Source: Caulobacter sp. BK020 (lineage in GTDB: Bacteria; Pseudomonadota; Alphaproteobacteria; Caulobacterales; Caulobacteraceae). From it: 64,000 nt of DNA. The DNA is taken from positions 310,001 to 374,000 of the forward strand of contig NZ_SLZL01000001.1 of NCBI RefSeq assembly GCF_004342605.1, in the 5' to 3' direction. Under the pieces are notes generated by a model. That model saw only the letters and a program-made list of their open reading frames with translations, was not told the DNA's origin and did not search any database. Of this stretch, positions 17,101-27,645 are shown piece after piece (position 1 is the stretch's first letter; every line of letters starts with the position of its first letter). Made by a program: the position numbers and the translations under genes.

Positions 17101-18225
17101 CTATTCGGCGGCGATGGTCACCGGCGTGGCGCGGTCCTTGAAGTTGATGGCCTGCAGGTGGCGGATGCCCTCCTCGGCGATGTCGTCGCCGACCATCCGC
17201 TCGCCCTCGCCCTTCAGTTCGTCCAGGTCGACATACATGGCGTAGAAGGCCTTGGTGCGCTCGGTGATGATGCCGGCGTTCAGCAGCGTCTTGACCAGCA
17301 CCCGGAAGATGTTGGTCTGCTCCTTCATGTTCTCCCGACGCAGGTCGTCGGTCATGATCTTCCCGTATTCCTCGACCACCTTGTCGGGATCCAGGCCGAA
17401 CTCGGCGTAGAGGTCCAGCTGCTGGTGCGGCGAGACCAGGTTGAACAGCAAGGTCTGGAAGCAGTGCGCCGCCCAGTCCTCGATGATGGCGTGTTCCTCG
17501 GGGGTCAGCTTGGGCACCGTGCGGTCGGCCCAGATCTTCCCGAACTTGTGGTGGAAGGCCTCGTCGGTCATCACCAGCTGCAGCATCTTCTTGGCCAGCG
17601 GGTCGTTGATCTGGGTGTAGAAGGTGGCGAAGGCGCCCATGGCCAGGCCCTCGACCAGCATCTGCATGCCGATGATCTTCTTGTAGACCTCGGGCGCGCC
17701 GATGATCTCGACCAGCAGGGTCTTCAGGGCCGGGCCGCATTCGACCGGCTTGCCCCAGCGGGCCTTGATGTACTTGGCGAAGGCGGTGACGTGCCGGGCC
17801 TCTTCGCGGGTCTGGTTGGCGGCGTATTCCTGGGCGCCCTGGTCCTTCAGCACGTGGCAGAGCGACGCCGACAGGTTCAGCGCGCCCTGCTCGCCGTGCA
17901 GGATCGACGAGAAGCTGCGCAGCACAGACTGGTTGATGAAGCGGATGCGCTGCTTGGGATCGCTGAGGTGGTCGGAGACGTAGTCGGTGGACAGGGCGAT
18001 CACCAGGTCCTCGGGAACCAGCGCCTGGTTCTCCATGTCGAACGGCTCGTCATAGTCGATATAGGCCTTGTCCAGCGGGTCCCAGAAGTGGTCGTGGGTC
18101 GCGGAGATGATCTTGTCGAAGGCGGTCGAGCGGTTGTTGTAGCGGTCCAGTTCGAGCATCGACTCGAAGTCGTCCGGCGCCACCGCGTCGTACATGGCGT
18201 CCTTGGTGATGTTCTTGTCCGTCAC
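17101..18225 (-). CDS. ferritin-like diiron protein (RNR R2-like fold)
   Basis: A 374-residue helical protein. Carboxylate and histidine ligands of a diiron site are arranged as HGEQGALN, REEARHVTAF (ExxH), MLVEGLAMGAF and DEAFHHKFGKIW (ExxH), the E, ExxH, E, ExxH pattern of ferritin-like oxidases and ribonucleotide reductase R2. It is not a standard NrdB: no R2 C-terminal peptide is evident and no large-subunit gene is nearby. An N-oxygenase (AurF-like) or other diiron oxidase activity is possible but unproved. A GTG start at 18225 is chosen because GAGGAAC lies 7 bases upstream and TDKNITKDAM begins the conserved part. Transcribed divergently from the sirtuin gene. Confidence 0.75.
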   Translation of the reverse strand: MTDKNITKDAMYDAVAPDDFESMLELDRYNNRSTAFDKIISATHDHFWDPLDKAYIDYDEPFDMENQALVPEDLVIALSTDYVSDHLSDPKQRIRFINQSVLRSFSSILHGEQGALNLSASLCHVLKDQGAQEYAANQTREEARHVTAFAKYIKARWGKPVECGPALKTLLVEIIGAPEVYKKIIGMQMLVEGLAMGAFATFYTQINDPLAKKMLQLVMTDEAFHHKFGKIWADRTVPKLTPEEHAIIEDWAAHCFQTLLFNLVSPHQQLDLYAEFGLDPDKVVEEYGKIMTDDLRRENMKEQTNIFRVLVKTLLNAGIITERTKAFYAMYVDLDELKGEGERMVGDDIAEEGIRHLQAINFKDRATPVTIAAE

Positions 18226-18374
18226 GGGAAGTTCCTCGCCAATGGGTCTGGACAGGATCCGTCTAACGCGGGTCTCTTGCCTATCTGAACACTGTCCACT
18301 CAAAGAACCGGCGGGGTCAAATTAAAAATGACGGCTGCGTCAGGTTTGCAAAACCGCATCGCGCCGGGAGAACC

Positions 18375-19082
18375 ATGGGCCTGAACGTCTTCGTCCTGAC
18401 CGGCGCCGGGATCTCGGCCGAGAGCGGCCTGGGCACGTTCCGCGACGCCAGCGGGATCTGGACCCAGTATGACTTGTCGGAGGTGGCGACCCCCGAAGGC
18501 TTCGCGCGCGACCCGGCCAAGGTGCGGGCCTTCTACAACGCCCGCCGGGCCAACCTGGCGGGCGCGGCGGCCAACGCGGCGCACAGGGCCCTGGCCCGGC
18601 TGCAGAAGGGTCTGGCGGCGCGCGGCGGGCGACTGTTCCTGTGCACCCAGAACGTCGACGACCTGCACGAGCAGGGCGGCTGCACCGACGTGGTCCACAT
18701 GCACGGCCAACTGCGGGTCACGCGCTGCCACGCCTGCCAGGCGACCTGGCCGGACCTGGAACCGTTGAGCGCGGACACCGCCTGCCCGCGCTGCCGGGTC
18801 ACCGGAACGGCCCGGCCGCATGTGGTGTGGTTCGGCGAGGTCCCGCTGTTCCTGCACGGTATCGACGCCGCCCTGGAAGAGAGCGACCTGTTCGTCGCCA
18901 TCGGCACCTCGGGCGCGGTTTATCCGGCCGCCGGTCTCGTGGCCCAGGCCCGGCGGCTGGGAATCCGGACCTGCGAACTGAACCTGCAGCCGTCGGACAA
19001 CGCCCGCGTCTTCGACGAGCGCCGCTACGGCCCGGCGACTCAGGTCGTGCCGGCCTGGGTGGACGAGGTGCTGGGCGGGTAG
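18375..19082 (+). CDS. cobB: NAD-dependent protein deacylase, SIR2 family
   Basis: A 235-residue class III sirtuin that removes acyl groups from lysines using NAD. Motifs are VLTGAGISAESGLGTFRD (NAD binding), TQNVDDLHEQGG, and the catalytic His in VHMHGQLRVTRC. Two cysteine pairs, CHACQATW and CPRCRVTG, bind the structural zinc. HVVWFGEVPLF and the final GTSGAVYPAAGLV segment complete the Rossmann fold. Length is normal for bacterial CobB-type enzymes. It ends 10 bases from the convergent SWIM-protein gene. Confidence 0.94.
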   Translation: MGLNVFVLTGAGISAESGLGTFRDASGIWTQYDLSEVATPEGFARDPAKVRAFYNARRANLAGAAANAAHRALARLQKGLAARGGRLFLCTQNVDDLHEQGGCTDVVHMHGQLRVTRCHACQATWPDLEPLSADTACPRCRVTGTARPHVVWFGEVPLFLHGIDAALEESDLFVAIGTSGAVYPAAGLVAQARRLGIRTCELNLQPSDNARVFDERRYGPATQVVPAWVDEVLGG

Positions 19083-19092
19083 AGTGCGGCCT

Positions 19093-19530
19093 CTACCCTT
19101 CCAGCCCCGCCAGCACCTTGGGGTCTTTCTTCGCCAGCTCGACGATACGCTCGATCAGGGCGTCCTTGCTCTCCAGCGACAGGCCGTCGCGCAGCCGGGC
19201 CAGGCGGTCGCGGACATAGCCTCGGCCCGTGGCGTCCAGCAGGTTGGCCGCGGCGACCACGGCCGCCTGGTGCTTGCAGGCCCCGAACTTGTCGAAGCCG
19301 GGACAGGTGCAGGCGCCCTCGCCGTCCGGCGCGCGCAGGGTGACGACATAGAGGTCGCCGGCGCTGCCGGTCACGTGGCCGGTGACGGCGTCGTCCTCGA
19401 TCGCCACCAGGTCGACGGCCCCGGCCTCGGCCATGGCCGCGCCGCTCTCGAACCAGCGCTCGTCCATGCGGCCGCGCCACGCGGCCACGTCGAAAAGCGG
19501 GGCGTCGAAAGGGCTGTCGGCGGGACTCAT
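19093..19530 (-). CDS. SWIM zinc-finger protein
   Basis: A 145-residue protein with a SWIM-type zinc finger, CTCPGFDKFGACKHQAAV (CxC...CxH), at about residues 78-95. The segment before it (VTGHVTGSAGDLYVVTLRA) forms the beta strands usual for these domains, and the C-terminal third is helical and charged. SWIM domains bind DNA or proteins, and in bacteria often accompany SNF2 helicases; none is present here. The ATG at 19530 (MSPADSPFDAPLF) is used, since the upstream extension overlaps the GH65 gene. Function unknown. Confidence 0.8.
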   Translation of the reverse strand: MSPADSPFDAPLFDVAAWRGRMDERWFESGAAMAEAGAVDLVAIEDDAVTGHVTGSAGDLYVVTLRAPDGEGACTCPGFDKFGACKHQAAVVAAANLLDATGRGYVRDRLARLRDGLSLESKDALIERIVELAKKDPKVLAGLEG

Positions 19531-19641
19531 GCGGGATCCTCGGTGAGCGGGGAGCCTTGAGCCCCCTCCGATCATTTGTCTAGCCCAGGCCCCGGCGTCG
19601 CCGCGGGTTCGTTTCACGCTCGCGCAAACTTGGAGTTTCGC

Positions 19642-21708
19642 ATGGGAAAGCCGATCAGTCCTCCGCCGGTGGCCGGCGGCCTGCGGGGCGAGTTGCCCGC
19701 CTATCTCTCGAACGGGGTGGTCGGGCTGCGCGTGCGGGCCAATCCGCTGGCGGCGGGCATGACCCTTGTCAGCGGCCTGGCCGGCCGCCATCCGGTGCGG
19801 GATATCGAGGCCGCCGCCCTGGCGCCCTATCCCCTGGCCGTCGATGTCGCCCTGGACGGGGTGTGGACCACGGACGCCGGCGACGCCCTGACCATCCTCG
19901 ACCAGGCCTACGACTTCGAGACCGCCGAGCTGACGACGCGGCTGGTCTATCAGCCCGGTGCGGTGCGCGCCGAGATCGAGGTGACGACCTTCTGCAGCCG
20001 CGATGATCCGACCATTGTCTGCCAGGAGCTGCGCCTGAGGCTGGACGGCCTGGCCAAGGTGGCTTTGCGGCCGATGATCGACACGCGCGGCGTGGAAGGC
20101 CAGGCCCTGGCCCACGAGCGCCGCACGCCGGGCGAGGCCGAGCCGGCCTGCGACGGCGCGCTGCTATGGGAGACCGAAGGCGGCCTGTCGACCTGCGGTC
20201 TGGCCCTGGTGACCAGCGTCGACGCGCCGGTGGAGACGCAACATCCGCCCTTCCAGCGTGGGCGGTTCCATACCGAGCACAGTTTCGAAGGCGACCAGCG
20301 GCGCGACTACCGGCTGCGCCAGATCGTCAGCGTCACGCCCAGTTCCATCCACGACCAGCCTGACCAGCACGCCGTGCGCATGGTCGCCCTGGCCCGGCGC
20401 CAGGGCTTCGAGGCGATCCGGGAGGCCAACCGCAAGCAGTGGCGCGATCTCTGGCGCGGCCGCATCGAACTGGTGGGCGCGCCGCGACGTTGGCAGGCCC
20501 TGGCCGACGCCTCGTTCTACTATCTGATGGCCTCGTCGCATCCGTCGTCGCCATGCTCGACTTCGATCTTCGGCTTGGCCACCTGGGGCGACTATCACTA
20601 CTATTTCGGCCACGTGATGTGGGACGTGGAGACCTTCGCGGTCCCGCCGCTGGTCTTCCTGCAGCCGGGGGCGGCCGAGGCGCTGCTGGACTTTCGGACC
20701 TGCACGCTCAAGGCGGCTCGCAAGAACGCCTACGCCCGAGGGCGTCGCGGCCTGCAGTTTCCGTGGGAAAGCGGCCCCGTGACAGGACAGGAGGCCGCGC
20801 CGCTGCCGGGTACAGCCTCGTGGCACGAAGACCACATCACCCCCGACGTGGCCCGGGCCTTCGCGCTCTACGCCGCCGCGGCCGGCGACGAGGAATTCAT
20901 GCGCGAGCAGGCCTGGCCGGTGTTGTCCGGCGTCGCCGAGTGGATCGCCAGCCGCGTGACGCCCACCGAGCGCGGCCACGAACTGAAGCGCTCGATGGGC
21001 GTCGCCGAGCGGGAGACGGAGAGCGACAATCCCGCCTTCGCCGTGCTCGCCTGCCAGGCGGCCCTGGACGACGCGCTGGACATGGCCGAGAGGCTGGGCA
21101 AGCCCGCGCCGCCTAAATGGCGGACGATCCGCGACAGCCTGGTCCTGCCAATGCAGGGCGACCTCCTGGCGTCGCACGACGACTATCGCCCGGACGAAGA
21201 GAAGGGCGAGACGCCTGACCCGCTGATGGCCTTCTTTCCGCTGTGGCGCGACCTGGGCGTCGAGGTCGAGCGCACGACCCTGAGCCATTACCTGGGTCTG
21301 GCCGACGCCTATGTCGGCTCGCCGATGCTGTCGGGCCTCTATGGCGTCTGGGCCGCCTGGTCGGGGGACCGGGCGCTGTCGGCCCGGCTGCTGGAGGAAG
21401 GCTACGCCAAGTTCGCCGCCGGCCGCTTCGACCAGATCCTGGAATATCGCCCGGACCGCTTCCCCGAGCAGCCCCAGGCCGGACCGTTCGGGGCCAATAT
21501 GGGGGCGTTCCTGATGTCGCTGATCCAGGGCTTCCCGGCCCTGCGCCCGACCTTGGGCCCGCCGGAGACCTGGCCCCAGCGGCCGGTGACCCTGCCCGAG
21601 GGCTGGGAGGCGATCCGCATCGACCACCTGTGGGTCCGGGGCCGGCGCTACCGCCTCGAGGCGCGGCAGGGCCGGATGGCGACCCTGGAGCCGGTCGATG
21701 AGGGCTGA
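19642..21708 (+). CDS. glycoside hydrolase family 65 (PGGHG/ATHL1-like)
   Basis: A 688-residue protein with the GH65 layout: an N-terminal beta-sandwich (residues 1-250), an (alpha/alpha)6 barrel and a short C-terminal beta domain. Family segments include HVMWDVETFAVPPLVFLQP and FPWESGPVTGQEAAPLPG followed by WHEDHITPDVARAFALY, which resemble the animal glucosidase PGGHG/ATHL1 more than maltose or trehalose phosphorylases. Substrate is therefore likely an alpha-glucoside, with hydrolysis rather than phosphorolysis inferred. No signal peptide, so cytosolic. The ATG at 19642 is 23 bases beyond a TTCACGCTCGCGC segment and gives the natural MGKPISPPPV start. Confidence 0.8.
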   Translation: MGKPISPPPVAGGLRGELPAYLSNGVVGLRVRANPLAAGMTLVSGLAGRHPVRDIEAAALAPYPLAVDVALDGVWTTDAGDALTILDQAYDFETAELTTRLVYQPGAVRAEIEVTTFCSRDDPTIVCQELRLRLDGLAKVALRPMIDTRGVEGQALAHERRTPGEAEPACDGALLWETEGGLSTCGLALVTSVDAPVETQHPPFQRGRFHTEHSFEGDQRRDYRLRQIVSVTPSSIHDQPDQHAVRMVALARRQGFEAIREANRKQWRDLWRGRIELVGAPRRWQALADASFYYLMASSHPSSPCSTSIFGLATWGDYHYYFGHVMWDVETFAVPPLVFLQPGAAEALLDFRTCTLKAARKNAYARGRRGLQFPWESGPVTGQEAAPLPGTASWHEDHITPDVARAFALYAAAAGDEEFMREQAWPVLSGVAEWIASRVTPTERGHELKRSMGVAERETESDNPAFAVLACQAALDDALDMAERLGKPAPPKWRTIRDSLVLPMQGDLLASHDDYRPDEEKGETPDPLMAFFPLWRDLGVEVERTTLSHYLGLADAYVGSPMLSGLYGVWAAWSGDRALSARLLEEGYAKFAAGRFDQILEYRPDRFPEQPQAGPFGANMGAFLMSLIQGFPALRPTLGPPETWPQRPVTLPEGWEAIRIDHLWVRGRRYRLEARQGRMATLEPVDEG

Positions 21709-21726
21709 GCCTCCCGCCGCCCGTCG

Positions 21727-22494
21727 CTAGGACTGCTCGACCTGCTCGATGCCCGCGTCGCTGAAGCCGAAGTGGTGAGCCACCTCGTGAACGAAGACGT
21801 GCTCGACCAGCGCCTGGAAGCCGACGTCGCCCGCGCACCACTCGTCCAGGATCGGGCGGCGGAAGAGCCGGATGCTGGAGGGGTTCGGCGCGACGTCGAA
21901 CACGCTCCGCCGCGTCAGGTCGACCCCTTCATAGACCCCGGTCAGCTCGAACGGGTCTTCGATCTCCAGGGCGTCCAGCGTCGCGTCGTCGGCGAACTCC
22001 TCGACCCGGACCTGGACGTCGCCGACCGCCGCCTTGATCGCCGGGGGAAGATTGGCCAGAGCGTGGCCGGCCAGGGCGGCGAAATCGGCCAGCGACGGGG
22101 ATCGGGCCTGGCTCCAGCCTTCCCCCGAGATGGTCGCGGGCGGCCAGACGGCGTTGAACGCCCGGCCCAGCTCGTCGGCCAGCACATGGGCGACCATCTC
22201 ACCGAGTGCGACGTCGCCGCGCTCGCACCATTCGTCGAGGATCGGCCGGCGGTACAGGAACAGCGTCGGCGGACCCCGGCCCAGGTCGCGGAGGAGGCCA
22301 GTCAGGGCGTACGGATTCTCGATCCCCTGATCGTCCAGCACCGCGTCCGGGGCGAAGTCATCGACGCGGAGCGCCACCCCGCCGGCCCGATGGCGGATCT
22401 CTGCGGGCAGGCCGTCGAAGGCCTTTCGCGCCAGGGCGGCCAGATCATCCAGCGACGGGGCCAGGGTCGCGGCCAGGGGGTCGGTCCAGGTCAT
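21727..22494 (-). CDS. tandem minimal metallopeptidase, first copy inactive
   Basis: A 255-residue protein made of two copies of the 'metallopeptidase family' minimal zincin domain (COG3824-type), which is normally a single domain of about 120 residues. Copy 1 is residues 14-113, copy 2 residues 134-245. They share RRPILDEWC (82-90 and 212-220), ENPYALTG/EDPFELTG, and a LPxxI start. Copy 2 keeps HEVAH (H236, E237, H240), whereas the aligned site in copy 1 reads DELGR (107-111), so both zinc histidines are lost. The family role is unknown. Start 22494 is chosen because the 18 upstream codons do not resemble the family. Confidence 0.8.
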   Translation of the reverse strand: MTWTDPLAATLAPSLDDLAALARKAFDGLPAEIRHRAGGVALRVDDFAPDAVLDDQGIENPYALTGLLRDLGRGPPTLFLYRRPILDEWCERGDVALGEMVAHVLADELGRAFNAVWPPATISGEGWSQARSPSLADFAALAGHALANLPPAIKAAVGDVQVRVEEFADDATLDALEIEDPFELTGVYEGVDLTRRSVFDVAPNPSSIRLFRRPILDEWCAGDVGFQALVEHVFVHEVAHHFGFSDAGIEQVEQS

Positions 22495-22594
22495 GGCCGG
22501 TAGATAGGCCGCCGGCGTCGCGCCGGAAAGGCGGGGCCGCATGGCCATGAACGGCCAGGCTCATCGCGCTCTGGCCACACGCGGCCTAATCTGT

Positions 22595-22605
22595 GAATCT
22601 GATTC
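22595..22605. promoter_or_regulatory. paired GANTC sites upstream of divL
   Basis: GAATC (22595-22599) and GATTC (22601-22605) lie 41-51 bases before the divL start codon. GANTC is the target of the CcrM methylase, whose cell-cycle-dependent methylation modulates promoters in Caulobacter. Two sites almost touching in a promoter region are suggestive of such control; this is inferred. Confidence 0.45.
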
Positions 22606-22645
22606 GCTAACCACGTCCGCAGCCCGGGGGCCGACGACAAGCCTG

Positions 22646-24958
22646 ATGACCTCGTCCGACTTGATCCTGGCCGCGACGGCCGGCGCGGTCTGCCTGGCCC
22701 TTTGCGCCACCCTGTGGGCCATGTCGCAGCGACGGCGGTTCGAGGACCACCTCGCCCGCCTGAAGGCCCGCGCCGGGGCGCTGGAGACACGGCTGATGGA
22801 CGCCCAGGGCGCGGCCGAGGCCTTCGAGACCGCGGTGGTCGTCCTGCATGACGACGGCGTGGACCTGGTTTCCGGCGAGGACGCCCTGGCCGCCTGCGCC
22901 CAGATACTGGACGTCGCCGCCGACGCCCGAGCCGTGGTCGCGGCCCTGACCGAGGCCGACCCATCGCACGCCCTCAAGCTGAAGACCCTGTTCGAACAGG
23001 GCGAGGCCTGCGCCTTCGAGGCGCGGGGCGCGCGCGGCGGGGTGCTGGTCGAGGGCCGGGCGGCCGGGACCCGCGCCTGGCTGCGCCTGGCCGCGGCGGC
23101 CGCCGACGAGACCGGCCTGCCTGACGCCCGCCGCTTCGCCGCCTTCATGGACGGCCTGGTCGAGCCGGCCTGGATCGCCAGCGCCGACGGCGCGCCGGTC
23201 TGGGGCAACGCGGCCTATCTGCGGGTGGTCGGGGTGGAGACCGCCGCCGACGCGGCGCGGGACAACAAGTCGCTCGACCGGGCCGCCGACGCCCTGGCGG
23301 TCGAGGCCGCCAAGGCCGGCGAACTGCGTGAGCTGGTCCGCTGGGTGCCGCTGGACGGCCGCCGCCGGGCCCTGCGCTTTTCCGCCCAGCCGCTGGACGG
23401 CGGCGGGGTCGGGGTGTTCAGCAGCGACGTCACCGAGGTCGAGGACATGCGCGACGCGCTGAAAAAGCACGTCGCCGCCCACGACGAGACCCTGAACCAC
23501 ATCGCCGACGGCGTGGCGATCTTCAGCGCCGGGCGACGCCTGGCCTTCCACAACACCGCCTTCGCCGAGCTGTGGGGCCTGGAGCCGGCCTGGCTGGCCG
23601 AGCGCCCGACCCACGGCGAGGTGCTGGACCGCCTGCGCCAGCGTCGCAGGCTTCCCGAGACGGTGGATTATGCGCGGTGGAAGGCCGCCGAGCTGGCGCG
23701 CTACGAGGACCTGGGCCCCCAGGCCGACGAGATGTGGGACCTGCCCGACGGCCGCACCCTGCGCGTCGTGCGCCAGCCCCACCCGCTGGGCGGCATGCTG
23801 CTGCTCTATTCCGACATCACCGGCGAACTGCGGCTGAAGGCCCAGTACAACGCCCTGATCCAGGTGCAGCAGGCTACGCTGGACAAGCTGAACGACGCAG
23901 TGGCGGTGTTCGGCTCGGACGGCCGCCTGCGGCTGCACAACGAGGCCTTCGAGACTTTCTGGAACGTCTCGGCCCAGGCTTTGGAGGCGGCGGTCGATTT
24001 CGAAGGCGTGGTCGAGCTGTGCGTGCCGCGCCTGCACGACCTCAGCTTCTGGCGCGAGCTGAAGGGGCGGGTCGCCGATCCCGACCCGCAGATGCGCGCC
24101 CCGACCTCGGGCGAGACCCGCACCTCGGACAACCGGATCATCGTCTACCAGTCCCGGCCATTGCCGGACGGGGCGACATTGATCGCCTTCGCCGACGTCA
24201 CCGACACCCGCGCCCTGCAGAACGCCCTGGACGACCGCTCGGCCGCCCTGACCGAGGCCGAGCGGCTCAAGCGCGACTTCGTCGGCAACGTCTCCTACGA
24301 GCTGCGCACGCCGCTGACCACGATCATCGGCTATTCGGAGCTGCTGGAGCGGGCCGACGGCCTCAGCGAGCGCGGGCGTGGCCACGTGGCCTCGGTGCGC
24401 GCCGCCGCCACCCAGCTGGCCCGCTCGATCGACGACGTGCTGGACATGGCCCAGATCGACGCCGGCGAGATGGCGCTGGAGATCGAGGACATCCGCGTGG
24501 CCGGGCTGCTGGCCGACGCCCAGGAGCGCTCGCTGAAGGCCGCCCAGCTGGGCGGGGTTACGCTGTCTGTGGAGTGCGACAAGGACGTCGGCCTGATCCG
24601 CGGCGATCACAAGCGGCTGTCGCAGATCCTGGACCACCTGATCGAGAACGCCCTGCGCCAGACCCCGCCGGACGGGGTGGTCACCCTGTCGGCGCGGCGG
24701 GCGCTGGGCGAGGTGCGGCTGGACGTGTCGGACACCGGCCGCGGCGTGCCCTTCCACGTCCAGGCCCACATCTTCGACCGCTTCGTCGGCCGCGACCGCG
24801 GCGGCCCGGGCCTGGGCCTGGCCCTGGTCAAGGCGCTGGTCGAGCTGCACGGCGGCTGGGTGGCGCTGGAAAGCGAACCGGGCGCGGGCTCGACGTTCAC
24901 CTGCCACTTGCCAGAGACCCAGCAACCCGGGGCGGCCCAGCCGGAGTTCGGGTTTTAG
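22646..24958 (+). CDS. divL: cell-polarity pseudokinase-like sensor DivL
   Basis: A 770-residue tyrosine-type kinase homologue that, in Caulobacter, binds phosphorylated or unphosphorylated DivK and controls the CckA-ChpT-CtrA pathway at the new pole. An N-terminal membrane segment (LILAATAGAVCLALCATLWA, about residues 5-25) precedes three to four PAS domains (about 90-520). The DHp helix reads DFVGNVSYELRTPLTTIIG: the usual histidine is Tyr551, the DivL hallmark (Tyr550 in C. crescentus, whose protein is 769 residues). The ATPase domain has LIENALRQTP and GGPGLGLALVKALVELHGG. Start at 22646 gives the matching length. It points toward the ferredoxin gene, with a hairpin element between. Confidence 0.95.
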   Translation: MTSSDLILAATAGAVCLALCATLWAMSQRRRFEDHLARLKARAGALETRLMDAQGAAEAFETAVVVLHDDGVDLVSGEDALAACAQILDVAADARAVVAALTEADPSHALKLKTLFEQGEACAFEARGARGGVLVEGRAAGTRAWLRLAAAAADETGLPDARRFAAFMDGLVEPAWIASADGAPVWGNAAYLRVVGVETAADAARDNKSLDRAADALAVEAAKAGELRELVRWVPLDGRRRALRFSAQPLDGGGVGVFSSDVTEVEDMRDALKKHVAAHDETLNHIADGVAIFSAGRRLAFHNTAFAELWGLEPAWLAERPTHGEVLDRLRQRRRLPETVDYARWKAAELARYEDLGPQADEMWDLPDGRTLRVVRQPHPLGGMLLLYSDITGELRLKAQYNALIQVQQATLDKLNDAVAVFGSDGRLRLHNEAFETFWNVSAQALEAAVDFEGVVELCVPRLHDLSFWRELKGRVADPDPQMRAPTSGETRTSDNRIIVYQSRPLPDGATLIAFADVTDTRALQNALDDRSAALTEAERLKRDFVGNVSYELRTPLTTIIGYSELLERADGLSERGRGHVASVRAAATQLARSIDDVLDMAQIDAGEMALEIEDIRVAGLLADAQERSLKAAQLGGVTLSVECDKDVGLIRGDHKRLSQILDHLIENALRQTPPDGVVTLSARRALGEVRLDVSDTGRGVPFHVQAHIFDRFVGRDRGGPGLGLALVKALVELHGGWVALESEPGAGSTFTCHLPETQQPGAAQPEFGF

Positions 24959-24970
24959 GTTGGCATGACC

Positions 24971-25090
24971 ACTTGCCCCCTACGGGTCGCTGCGCGACCG
25001 TCTTCCCCCGGAGGGGGAAGAGTACTCGGTCTGAAGGCTCCGCCCCCTATGGGGGCGGACAGACCGCGAAGCGGTCAGGTGGGGGCAAGT
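24971..25090. terminator. three-hairpin convergent-gene element, copy 2 (inverted)
   Basis: A 120-bp element with the same terminal ACTTGCCCCC and GGGGGCAAGT repeats, but in the opposite orientation to the other copies. Stems include GGTCGC-TGC-GCGACC, CTTCCCCCGGAGGGGGAAG and CCGCCCCCTATGGGGGCGG. It separates the convergent divL and ferredoxin genes. Confidence 0.6.
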
Positions 25091-25097
25091 CCGCCGC

Positions 25098-26694
<1,597 letters not shown>

Positions 26695-26851
26695 CGCCGT
26701 CGTCCTCCCGTTCGAGCAAAGATGACGGCAGCGTCACCTTTTTGCAAGCCGACCGGCCTTGGGCTCGAAGACCGGAATGATCCGACGTCCACGCGATGGG
26801 TCAGCCCCGTCCCGAGCCCCTTCGAAGGACGAGGCGGTGGGGGTCGCGGTC

Positions 26852-27634
26852 CTAGACCACGCGCTCCACCAGCATCTTCTTGATCTCGGCGATCGCCTTG
26901 GCCGGGTTCAGGCCCTTGGGGCAGACCTGGGCGCAGTTCATGATCGTGTGGCAGCGATAGAGCTTGAACGGGTCCTCAAGGTCGTCGAGGCGGTCGCCCG
27001 TGGCTTCGTCGCGGCTGTCGATCAGCCAGCGGTAGGCGTGCAGCAGGGTGGCCGGGCCCAGGTACTTGTCGCCGTTCCACCAGTAGCTGGGGCACGAGGT
27101 CGAGCAGCAGGCGCACAGGATGCACTCGTACAGGCCGTCCAGCTTGGCGCGGTCTTCCGGCGACTGCTTCCACTCGGTCTGCGGCTCGGGCGTGACGGTG
27201 TGCAGCCAGGGCTCGATCGAGGCGTACTGAGCGTAGAACAGCGTCAGGTCCGGGATCAGGTCCTTGACCACCGGCTGGCTGGGCAGCGGGCTGATCTGCA
27301 CCGCCTTGCCGGGCGTGTCGGCGTGGCCGTGGGTGCAGGCCAGGGTGTTGCGGCCGCCGATGTTCATCGCGCACGAGCCGCAAACGCCCTCGCGGCACGA
27401 GCGGCGGAAGGCCAGCGTCGGGTCGATGGTGTTCTTGATGTAGAGCAGGGCGTCCAGGACCATCGGGCCGCAGGCGTCGACATCCACCTCGTAGGTGTCC
27501 CAGCGCGGGTTGCGGCCGTCTTCCGGGTCGTAGCGGTAGATCTTGAACGACCGCGTGTTCTTGGCGCCGGCTGGGGCGGGCCAGTGCTTGCCGTTCTGGA
27601 CGGTGGAGTTCTTGGGGAGGGTGAGCTGAACCAT
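26852..27634 (-). CDS. sdhB: succinate dehydrogenase iron-sulfur subunit
   Basis: A 260-residue subunit of respiratory complex II, carrying electrons from SdhA to ubiquinone. Three clusters are visible: [2Fe-2S] ligands in [20 protein letters not shown] and the following Cys, [4Fe-4S] in [17 protein letters not shown], and [3Fe-4S] in [17 protein letters not shown]. Length is normal. It is the last gene of sdhCDAB, 11 bases after sdhA. Confidence 0.97.
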   Translation of the reverse strand: MVQLTLPKNSTVQNGKHWPAPAGAKNTRSFKIYRYDPEDGRNPRWDTYEVDVDACGPMVLDALLYIKNTIDPTLAFRRSCREGVCGSCAMNIGGRNTLACTHGHADTPGKAVQISPLPSQPVVKDLIPDLTLFYAQYASIEPWLHTVTPEPQTEWKQSPEDRAKLDGLYECILCACCSTSCPSYWWNGDKYLGPATLLHAYRWLIDSRDEATGDRLDDLEDPFKLYRCHTIMNCAQVCPKGLNPAKAIAEIKKMLVERVV

Positions 27635-27645
27635 CGATCGTACCC

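Noticed and set aside
16493..17740. A 415-codon frame that would fuse about 240 residues to lipocalin.
   Set aside because: The upstream part is the alternative frame of the ferritin-like gene; the lipocalin begins with a proper signal peptide at 17014.
17101..18303. Naming the diiron protein as ribonucleotide reductase NrdB.
   Set aside because: It has the metal ligands but no R2 C-terminal tail or radical tyrosine that could be placed, and no nrdA nearby.
18375..19530. SIR2 plus SWIM as a Thoeris- or SIR2-type defence pair.
   Set aside because: The sirtuin is a standard short CobB-type deacylase with structural zinc cysteines, the genes are convergent, and composition is normal for the genome.
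22541..22645. A longer N-terminus for DivL starting at 22541.
   Set aside because: It would run through the GANTC sites and give a protein 35 residues longer than the known DivL; the start at 22646 gives 770.
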